Shown here: positions 55,262-64,000 of the stretch, piece by piece | Layout: every line of letters starts with the position of its first letter | Numbering within the stretch: the first letter of the stretch is position 1 | Source of the DNA: Pachypanchax playfairii | Taxonomy: Eukaryota > Chordata > Actinopteri > Cyprinodontiformes > Aplocheilidae | Direction: 5' to 3' | DNA length: 64,000 nt | Assembly: GCA_006937955.1 (NCBI GenBank) | Contig: SSNP01000145.1 | Span: forward strand, 187,308 to 251,307 | Notes under the pieces: model-generated | What the model saw: only the letters and a program-made list of their open reading frames with translations | Told to the model about the DNA's origin: nothing | Databases searched by the model: none | Translations under genes and position numbers: made by a program

Positions 55262-56464
55262 TTAATGAGGTTTCTCAAGCAATGTTCGATGCATACTAAA
55301 TATATGTCCTACTTATTTCACAAAGTAGTAAAAAATTAAATTAAATTAAAAAAAAACTATAACATCTCTCTTAATTTAGTTTTTTTGAGATATTGCAGCA
55401 AATTTTTTTTCAGAGCTAGAAATTTTGTTATGTTTTGTTAATTGACGATCATTTCTTTCGGTGTTTCGGTTTTCAGTCTTTGTTTCCTCATTTTCGATTT
55501 TTGATCTCACTAATTTAATATTAACATACTGATTATTCCTCCCTAATTTAAATCAGCAGAAAATATGTGACCAGTCTGTAAACACTGGGGATGGGTGTTT
55601 ACTTTTGAATATCAAAAGAATTATTCAAATACACAAATTGAAAGAATTAATGCAACTGATGTTTGGATAAACAGCTGTGTGACAGTTTCGCAGTTAAAAT
55701 TATTCAGGTGCCAGTCAGGTCTCTCTCATGACACATCAGATAATATACAAACAACTGAAAAGATCCCTTTTTACTGCTATAAACCTCACAGAAGAAGCAA
55801 AAACCCTAAAGCAACTGTCACCCACAAACCAAATGAAAAAAACTAAAAAAACCAACAACTCAGTAATTAAACTCAAGTTACACTCCAATAATATTCACTA
55901 TTTACACGATTTATTAACAACAGTCCCACAATTTGAAAAGTCCAGTCCTGGTCTTGCACTCAGCCAAGCCAGTCCAGTAAAAGAGTCCAAAATAATCAAA
56001 TAAACCAAAAATCCACCCTAGGTTTCCTTTTGTCCCTCACGAAGCGTAACCAGCAGGGTTTCAGTCACACAGCTAATTCTGAGCTCAGCCGCACACAAAG
56101 TTCATCCATGGGATATCCGTCAGAGTAAGGGAAACGCTCAGTACCCACGGTTCCAATCAGAATTTACATCAAGTTCGACAAGGATTTTCACCACTCTCTT
56201 TGTCATCCAACGCGTTGCCAGTTTTGCTTCAGCTTGTGAGCCTGATGAGCTGTGTCTCCTGCTGCTTCCCGCCTCTGGCCGCCATCCCAGGCAGGCCCAC
56301 CGGATATAACGCCACCAGTTCTGTCCACGTCAGCAGACATGCAGTACATACTCCAAGTGAAAACATGTGAGTACAAATATTACACAATTTAAAATGAAAA
56401 TAATAACAGGCAGGTTTACATTTAGCACAATGGAGGTTTAACCCAAATAACAGCAAGACTTATA

Positions 56465-58040
56465 CAGTGGGGCAAAAAAGTATTTAGTCAGCCACCAATT
56501 GTGTAAGTTCTCCCACTTAAAAAGATCAGAGAGGCCTGTAATTTTCATCATAGGTATACCTCAACTATGAGAGACAAAATGAGGAAAAAAAATCCAGAAA
56601 ATCACATTGTCTGATTTTTAAAGAATTTATTTGCAAATTATGGTGGAAAATAAGTATTTGGTCACCTACAAACAAGTAAGATTTCTGGCTTTCACAGACC
56701 TGTAACTTCTTTAAGAGGCTCCTCGGTCCTCCACTCGTTACCTGTATTAATGGCACCTGTGTGAACTCGTTATCAGTATAAAAGACACCTGTCCACAACC
56801 TCAAACAGTCACGCTCCAAACTCCACTATGGCCAAGACCAAAGAGCTGTCAAAGGACACCAGAAACAAAATTGTAGACCTTCACCAGGCTGGGAAGACTG
56901 AATCTGCAATAGGTAAGCAGCCTGGTGTGAAGAAATCACCTGTGGGAGCAATTATTAGAAAATGGAAGACATACAAGACCACTGATAATCTCCCTCCATC
57001 TGGGGCTCCACGCAAGATCTCACCCCGTGGGGTCAAAATGATCACAAGAACGGTGAGCAAAAATCCCAGAACCACACGGAGGGACCTAGTGAATGACCTG
57101 CAGAGAGCTGGGACCAAAGTAACAAAGGCTACCATCAGTAACACACTACGCCGCCAGGGACTCAAATCCTGCAGTGCCAGACGTGTCCCCCTGCTGAAGC
57201 CAGGACACGTCCAGGCCCGTCTGCGGTTTGCTAGAGAGCATTTGGATGATCCAGAAGAGGATTGGGAGAACATCATATGGTCAGATGAAACCAAAATAGA
57301 ACTTTTTGGTAGAAACTCAACTTGTCGTGTTTGGAGGGGAAAGAATGCTGAGTTGGATCCAAAGAACACCATACCTACTGTAAAGCATGGGGGTGGAAAC
57401 ATCATGCTTTGGGGCTGTTTTTCTGCAAGGGGACCAGGACGACTGATCCGTGTAAAGGAAAGAATGAATGGGGCCATGTATCGTAAGATTTTGAGTGAAA
57501 ACCTCCTTCCATCAGCAAGGGCATTGAAAATGAGACGTGGCTGGGTCTTTCAGCATGACAATGATCCCAAACACACCCCCCGGGCAATTCAAGGTCCTGG
57601 AGTGGCCTAGCCAGTCTCCAGATCTCAACCCCATAGAAAATCTCTGGAGGGAGTTGAAAGTCCGTGTTGCCCAGCGTCAGCCCCAAAACATCACTGCTCT
57701 AGAGGAGATCTGCATGGAGGAATGGGCCAAAATACCAGCAACAGTGTGTGAAAACCTTGTGAAGACTTACAGAAAACGTTTGACCTCTGTCATTGCCAAC
57801 AAAGGCTATATAACAAAGTATTGAGATTAACTTTTGTTATTGACCAAATACTTATTTTCCACCATAATTTGCAAATAAATTCTTTAAAAATCAGACAATG
57901 TGATTTTCTGGATTTTTTTTCCTCATTTTGTCTCTCATAGTTGAGGTATACCTATGATGAAAATTACAGGCCTCTCTGATCTTTTTAAGTGGGAGAACTT
58001 ACACAATTGGTGGCTGACTAAATACTTTTTTGCCCCACTG
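56465..58040 (+). mobile_element. Tc1 transposon copy E, internally deleted
   Basis: 1576 bp, TA on both sides (56463-56464 and 58041-58042). Both long terminal repeats are present, but 26 bp are missing from the coding region relative to the other copies, near 57586. It lies upstream of the myo18a start codon, in what may be a 5' UTR intron or the promoter side. Confidence 0.95.
56828..57824 (+). pseudogene. Tc1 transposase, copy E, frameshifted
   Basis: The reading frame follows the other copies until about residue 253, where a 26-bp deletion shifts the frame and ends it at 57610. The rest, including the catalytic NPIE, is readable in another frame to 57824. It also has two changes in the DNA-binding region (Pro for Leu in KQPGVKK and Pro for Thr in KKSPVGA). 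It has both IR/DR ends and so could at most be moved in trans. Confidence 0.93.
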
Positions 58041-58042
58041 TA

Positions 58043-59585
58043 TATACATAATATTAACCCCAAAATTAAACTATTTCTTCACGGGCAAGTGGGGCGTTAT
58101 AGCTGTACTGGTCATAGGTAGGACCACTCGGATAACACAACCATTAGGTGGTAGTAATACAGTAAGTAGTTTCCTGTAACAACACTGCTTTTTCAGACAA
58201 TAATGGGACAAATTTTCTTTTTAAGTACTGAAAAGTACTTGGGTATAATATTGTCCCCCACTAAAGACTATGCTGGAATAAACTATTCACAAAAGCACCA
58301 GAAACACTGAAAGCAACTGCACCACATCACTACAGATATCTCATTAATAAACCATCAATAGCTAAAGCTTTCCTACGAAAAATGCTAAAGTCTCAATATA
58401 GATGTTTCTTTGTAAGTTTAATTCCATTGACTCATTAGTGCTAACACCTGGTGTGTTACTCAAACCATGTTGTAGCTGAGCTATAGAAACAAGAAAACAT
58501 TAAAGATGGCACATAGTAAAAAGGAAAGCACACTGGACAATTTATAAGTACAGTGATCCTTCACTACTTCGCAGTTCGACTTTCACAGATTCACCACTTA
58601 TTTTTCAAAAATATGGTGTAGCAGGTGTAGGTGTACTGCTGAATCCTGTCCTGATGTATTTGCTCTTCTGTGTTATGCCATTCTTTTGTGAAGCTGCTGT
58701 TTGGTTTCTTGAATGTTGAGGTCTGAACATTCTTTACTGCACTGGACTACATAGACCACACGACTGACTTTGTGTTTGGGGGTCTTGTCCTTTGGGTGAA
58801 CCAGTCTTTGAGAGTTTTGCTAGGTGTACTGGGATGTTGTGTTTTGTTGTGATTTAATGCAGAGTCTGTTTCTGACTTCTGTTGAACTGGCATGTGTGAT
58901 CAGGGTTCAAATTTGCGTGGCGGCCGCCTCCAGCTAATTTTGTGCCGCCCCAGCCTGATTTCACTCTGGTAAGTATGTGTCAATACTACAGGAATAAACA
59001 GTTTTTAACGTGCATAAATAAATAAATAATATTGGACAAGAAAGTGAAAATAAGGTTGGATGTGTGAGCAGTAATCTCAGCTGGAACAAACATTCAGAAC
59101 AAGAATGATTGAAAACACATGACAGCCCATAAACAGACCTTCAGATTATCCAACCACACTGTTGTTGTTGATGGTTGTTAACTTATTTCGGTAACAAAAC
59201 TAACAAAAATAATTGCAGATACTTTCATAATTAAATAAAGGTTATGCATTGTTACAAATGTCTTCAGACACTGCACAGAAACTAAAGACTGAAGCTCAGG
59301 CTTCTACTTCAGGTAACAGAACACAGCTCAATAAAAGAAAGTTCGGGTAAGTAGTGGTTCATTGTAATATTCGGGGAAAAAATCGATTTAATTACTATTT
59401 TCAGCTAATTAAAAAAAACTCCCAGTTGGAAGGTTAATGATTATTGGATTCGAACCGGAAACCGCCTCCGGTACAGTTACAGATCCAGAACAGCGATGTA
59501 GTTAAATATAAGTAGTGTTAATTGTCAGTACCATTGTAAGCAGTAGTAAATATCGGTAATATTTACGTAGTGACGAACTGTTTAC
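58043..59585. other. Upstream region, nothing firm
   Basis: Includes the Tigger-like end at 58551 and a short T-run-flanked GGTTCGAATCC on the minus strand near 59450 that is not a tRNA. Confidence 0.4.
58551..58612 (+). mobile_element. Tigger-like terminal fragment
   Basis: Begins right after TA with CAGTGATCCTTCACTACTTC and continues with GCAGTTCGACTTTCACAG, close to the right terminus of the element at 23939-24722. Only one end was found. Confidence 0.65.
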
Positions 59586-60240
59586 CTCCAAACAACAACT
59601 TGGAACAAACCGGCAGCTTGTTCCTGGGAGGACCGGGGCCGATGACAGGATGGGAAAAGGTGTAGCTTTTCGGCTACTTTAGCGAGCTTAGCTTTGCTTC
59701 AGTTTCTGAGGATTTCTAACCCGCAAGTAACAGATGTTATTATACCCTGCATGAACTGGTACCAACACAAACGGCAGCCGCACGAACTCGTTATGAATTT
59801 GTTTTTTCTTCCCCAAAAGAAGTCTAGCTAGCTAACTAGCATAATTGGCTCAAGTCACAGCTTCAGTTCTTTGCACATATTTTTATGACGCGTAACCTGT
59901 AAGAAAACAATGATTCAATCCAAACGACTCGTTCGAAGCAGACTGAATTATTGTCCGCATTATTATTGCTGCTCGAGTCCGTTCATTGTGAGCCGATAAG
60001 TCATCATAGTAACAAATACTCACTGTTCACTGTCAGCAAACGGAACACCGCTGGTGGCTTATTACAGGATGCAGCTTGGCTCGTTTGGATCACAGACCGC
60101 AGCGGCTGTGAGAGCTGCCAGCTAAAAGAACTGGAGCAGCTTCATGGAGATCCATCAGCGACCTCTGCTGGTCAGGCAGCACAGTTGCACTTCGGTGCTT
60201 TAAAAGTGAAAGTAAAAAATCCCGTTACCTGACCACAGAA
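59586..60240 (-). promoter_or_regulatory. Candidate myo18a promoter/first noncoding exon region
   Basis: Comparatively repeat-free and less AT-rich than its surroundings, with good minus-strand donor sites at 59585 (GAG/GTAAAC) and 60228 (CAG/GTAACG). Vertebrate MYO18A has noncoding first exons upstream of the PDZ exon. No transcript evidence; strand and role are inferred. Confidence 0.2.
60158..60171 (-). promoter_or_regulatory. CTCF-like motif
   Basis: The minus strand reads CCAGCAGAGGTCGC, one base from the strong core CCAGCAGAGGGCGC. It lies about 5.7 kb upstream of the myo18a ATG, near a region that could hold the promoter. Motif evidence only. Confidence 0.35.
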
Positions 60241-62993
60241 ACTATAGACGCGAACCCCCCCCCCCCCAAAAAAAAACCCAACATCTCACAAGATGAATGG
60301 GTGTGTCAGTGATCCTTTAATAAATTCAACAACCCGATTTTTTCAACTATGATTTCAGGATAGATTTAATGCAAAGTATTATTTGCATAGTACAAGGAAT
60401 TAGTCTGGGGTGAAGTTGAGCAAAGAATCAAGTGAAAGTAAGAATAACAAACGTAGTGTAAGCGACCAAGGGCATAACCATCATCTCAGAAGTAAGGGGG
60501 ACACATTTTTCAGTAGTATATTGCAGTAGCAGTAAAACTAATGTGAAAATTAAGTCCCCCTTTATGCCATTGATATTTTTTCTCAGCCACTTTTTCTTTT
60601 ACCATGTCCTGTCTGTCAATAAAGCAGTCGGAATGGATGTTCGGATGCATAGAAATGCCTGACAGATTTATTCTCACAAGCTGAGCATGCAGCAATCACT
60701 GCAATGTTCAGCTTGTTACTTTTATTTATTGTGATTTTATTTAGATGTTATTTTTGTTTATTACAACTTTTTGAATCAGCAGACGTGGCAAACAAGAAAG
60801 GAAATGAGGGAAAGTAGAGAAAAAAAGATACTAATAGATAGGGGAGAAGGTGGGACAGAAAGACATCTGCTTCAACACCTGCTGAGAGACAAAAACAAGA
60901 GCAGAGACACCACAGCATCGACCAACATCTACATTTAAACAATGATAATGTAATTGTGGACACAAATGAATAATGACACTGCATAACACACATCATCCCC
61001 AGTGGCAGCTGCAGCCCAAGTCAGTGAGTGTCTGTGAACATCTGTGTGCATGGATGCGCATGTGACTATTAGGTTTCTCCATAAAATTGTTTGACAGTGG
61101 GTGTAAAAAGCCCGAGCCCCGGCCCCCAGACCGCAAAGCAGACCACAAGGGAAACCCAAGCCCAAGGAATCCAATCCCCCCCACAGTACAGGTGCCCCAG
61201 GGAGCCGTGGCGACAATCCCACAGGCCCCGCCGGCAGCCAGCCACCCGCAAGCACCTCGGGACGCAGATCAGAAGTCCCAAGAAGACCCAAGGCTAGCCC
61301 CACCAAGCAGGTATCTGACAGATCCAGGAAGCACTTAGCCCACATGCCAGCCACAGTGAGCAGGCCAGTACACACCCCAAGCACCCAGCCCCTGCAGTGG
61401 CAGAGATTTTGGTGCTTCTATAGATTAGTTGCTATTTATGATTTTTCCAATCTGAGGGTAATTTATCTCACTTTCTATTAGATTGTAGAGCTTCTATTTA
61501 AACACTAGTCGACTTTTATCCTAATTTTCTTCCCTTCCTGTCTTTGTTTATGTTCAGACAGTTTCTTATCTCTCCAGACTGAGAGATATTCACCCTGCCA
61601 GCACAGACAAATTTCACATACAAATCACTTTAGACTTATTCTAGACACGAACAAACACATTAGACACACAAAACACTAAGACATGGACAAGACATTTAAA
61701 CCCCTATTTTAAGTACTGGTCTAAATTTAAACATGTCTCCCTTGTTTTTTTTCTCCTAAATTCTGCAGATCCGCGTAGTTGATTGTTTCTTCCCTTTAAT
61801 TCTTTTTATGTCGCAAGCAACAATTCATTTACGTTACTCGAGACTTTAGAGTCTTTAGACTTAAAGAACTCCCCTGAAGGAAAATCAGTCACTTCCATCC
61901 CTTCAGCGCAGCATCCATTTAGTCTCCATAAATGTGAAAATGTCACCCTGAGGCAGAGGATGGGATGTAGACCCCCGTACAAATTACAGGTTTTTCCGAC
62001 TACCCTCCCACTAACGTGGTGACCTCCGTGGCTAAGTGGAGGTTTTCTTGACTAGGCTCAGCGTCCGGGCTCGTACCAGCCACGCATCTCGCTCTAGTCA
62101 CTTCCAGCTGCTCAGCGTTTGGCTCTACGCCTCGCGTCTTGCACTGAGAACCCCTGACCTACGTCAGGCTCCTGAGCTACTCACACAGTCTTGTCAGGGC
62201 TCATGCAACTTGCACCCAGGTAGTTTACTTTATGTGCAAATGCCAACGCACACCCGACTCATGGAATCTCGCACTCAGGATGGGTGGTAAAATCCAAACC
62301 TCTGCTTTCAGGCAATTTCAAATCCAAACTTTTCACATGTTATGTATTTTCTTCAATTGGACCTTTAACTAATTTACCCCTGGACATTAAAATTCAACTC
62401 ACCGACAGTTCAAAGTCAGGATCTTGAATCCCAGCGCTGACAGTGGGTCTGTGCTTATAACTGTTGATAAGGATATTGTCATCATCCTGTCTCAGAGTGT
62501 GTGACAGTGAGTCACCATTATATTTGCTTATGTGTTTTAATTGACATTTGTTTTGGATAATTTTCAGTTGACAGGTTGTATTAAAATAAGAACATAAACA
62601 GTCAATGATTGAGTATCAGTTTAAATCTTTATTTATTGTTTACTTTATTTACTGTTGGAGGCATACAAACAATTGTTTGCTGTCAGCCATGGGTGTGTCT
62701 GCCTTGCACAGCATCTGCCTGCGCCACCCTATGACAGCCAACAGCCGACACCCAGAATGCTTTAACAGAAAACAGATCAGGGTTATTTCAAAGTTACTGC
62801 AAACAATATACCTGCAGTTAATTGTAACATAGAAAAGGAAGGATTGTTGCTGCAGCCATTTACTCACCTCTGCCTCTTCCTGGTCTATGGTTGTGCGCAG
62901 GGAAATTGTGTCCCGGGACCTGCAAACAATTTATTAGTTCCGCCTGGGAAGGCAGGAGGTGAATGGGTCTGGAGAAACCATTTTTTGTTTGTA
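60241..62993. other. Upstream region with a C-rich stretch, nothing firm
   Basis: Poly(C)/poly(A) junction at 60256-60278; 61100-61400 is unusually C- and A-rich on the plus strand (Pro-rich when translated) and looks like a dispersed fish repeat. No recognised gene. Confidence 0.4.
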
Positions 62994-63165
62994 AATGAGG
63001 GGGTTGCAGGTGCAGTTGAAATGGTACAAATTTGTACTTTATATCAATTTTAACCCTCAAAGGAACATTTATGACCTTTTAAAGACCAATATTGTACTTT
63101 TGAGGGAACAATTTACCTATAGGTACAAAAATGTTCTTGTCTCGTACCTCTATTTCTGAGAGTGT
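62994..63165. mobile_element. Terminal part of the repeat at 47355
   Basis: GGGGGTTGCAGGTGCAGTTG through ATTTCTGAGAGTGT closely matches 47566-47745. Only this end is present. Directly followed by an LTR-like segment. Confidence 0.75.
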
Positions 63166-63167
63166 GG

Positions 63168-63552
63168 ACTCCTCGTGACCTCCTGTGTTCCTCCTTGTGA
63201 CTCTCCCTGGACTTCCCATCAGCCTTCCTGCTCTCCAGCCCGCTCACCCGACACACACCTCCAGGACTCCATCTCCCTTCACAGACACACCACTGGACCT
63301 GCCTTCCCCTGTGTTCGTCATCTTCAGCTCTCCAGTGAGTGTTTTCCCCGTTGTGAACATTTCCTCCGCCTGTCCTTGTGTTTCAGTGACTAACTGTTTA
63401 TCTCCTCCCCAGTCCTGGAGCTTCCTGAATCATCCCCGTTGTTCATTTCACATTCACCTTTTGTAAATAAACTTTCACCTTTTTTCACCTGAGCTTGTGT
63501 CCGTGTGTGAGTCTGCAATTGGGTCAGAACCTCTCCTTGCGAGAACGTGACA
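63168..63552 (+). mobile_element. Possible LTR fragment, 3' part
   Basis: Pyrimidine-rich sequence with a poly(A) signal AATAAA (63466-63471), then GAGCTTGTGTCCGTGTGTGA and a CA end (AACGTGACA). The layout resembles the 3' half of fish LTR-retrotransposon LTRs. No 5' end or internal region was recognised, so the call is tentative. Confidence 0.4.
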
Positions 63553-64000
63553 GAGTGGTGCATTATCTTCATCACCTGTACAGGATAAAAGGGGAAGAAC
63601 GGCAGGAGACGAACGACAGGAAATTCTGGAGGGACCAGAGTTGACACGCGGACGATGGAAACTGGAGGAGCAAGCTGAATTCAAATACGGAAACAGATTA
63701 TGGAAACAAAACAGAAGGTGGTTGGAATAAACTGGCTTGTGAATGGGCTGGAATGGTCTCTCAGGAATGATGGACATAAGTGTTGAAAGGGCGAGGAAGA
63801 GTTAAGATGTGGAGAGAGGATGAAAGTTTGGCTGGGTCTCTCTCTCATTCATCATCAGTTCACCTCTATTCAGTTGGTCTCTCACTAACCTGATCACTCC
63901 ACCACTCAGATTCTGGCGCTCCGAACCTAGGAGGGTTCTCTCCGAATCATCCACCATTGTTGCACATTCACCAGTTCTGTAAACAATCCTTATCATTAAA
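63553..64000. other. Right edge, nothing firm
   Basis: Could be the interior next to the LTR-like fragment, but I recognise no primer-binding site or gag-like coding. Confidence 0.35.

Larger units (their letters stand above)
54507..56462. other. Upstream of myo18a coding exon 1
   Basis: Holds the AAT microsatellite and the 71-bp palindromic element; no other gene recognised. Probably a 5' UTR intron. Confidence 0.45.

Noticed and set aside
59440..59465. GGTTCGAATCC on the minus strand next to a T run, as a pol III gene
   Set aside because: Sequence upstream does not fold as a tRNA and no A box is seen at the right distance.
61087..61338. Proline-rich 83-codon frame
   Set aside because: Translation of a C/A-rich repeat-like stretch with no domain, open in several frames on both strands.
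60935..61384. 149-codon minus-strand frame rich in Leu/Gly
   Set aside because: Complement of the C/A-rich repeat; no homology or signal supports it.

Overview
This is a window of a vertebrate, almost certainly teleost fish, nuclear genome. The evidence is spliced exons with GT/AG borders, several long Tc1-type transposons with roughly 200-bp inverted repeats, fish-style L2/Rex1 and R2-like LINE fragments, tRNA-derived SINEs, TTAA-flanked MITEs and many microsatellites. No prokaryotic features were seen. A run of 10 Ns (44560-44569) marks an assembly gap.

One host gene is clearly present: the 5' part of myo18a (unconventional myosin-XVIIIa) on the minus strand. I could assemble 13 coding exons between 54476 (ATG) and 3343. 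All splice phases agree and give 866 continuous codons: a K/E-rich N-terminus, a PDZ domain, a linker and the first part of the myosin motor (P-loop GKSGSGKT, switch I-like NTNASRFS, switch II-like DTPGFQ). The rest of the motor, the coiled-coil tail and the stop codon lie to the left, outside the window. The first coding exon carries a short stretch of 5' UTR; any earlier noncoding exon and the promoter should lie to the right of 54506.

Nearly everything else is mobile DNA in the introns. Five copies of one Tc1 family (A 13384-14985, B 29699-31300, C 32790-34391, D 40598-42200, E 56465-58040) are almost identical and flanked by TA. Four encode an uninterrupted 340-residue transposase with a DD34E triad and the fifth has a 26-bp deletion. 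A different Tc1-related element with DD36E spacing (42313-43533) has one in-frame stop. Other elements include a TG...CA solo LTR with a 5-bp target duplication (19447-20091), a Tigger-like nonautonomous element (23939-24722), a hAT remnant split by Tc1 copy C, a Harbinger-like fragment inside a LINE, a hAT-like MITE with a perfect 8-bp target duplication (50549-51401), and several TTAA-flanked piggyBac-like MITEs, two nested with a LINE end inside.

Layout: 1-3342 repeats; 3343-13155 exons 13 to 10 with LINE and TTAA elements; 13156-28624 exons 9 to 3 with Tc1-A, an X-box-rich tandem repeat, SINEs, the solo LTR and LINEs; 28625-43690 the largest intron (15 kb) with Tc1-B, C, D, a nested LINE/Harbinger block and the DD36E element; 43691-53456 exon 2 and a 9.7 kb intron with MITEs and a 20-bp minisatellite; 53457-54506 exon 1; 54507-64000 upstream DNA with Tc1-E, a CTCF-like site and a possible LTR fragment. 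I found no convincing new biological system. The most notable points are the young Tc1 burst, the inverted Tc1 pair inside a transcribed intron, the nested insertions and the RFX X-box cluster.
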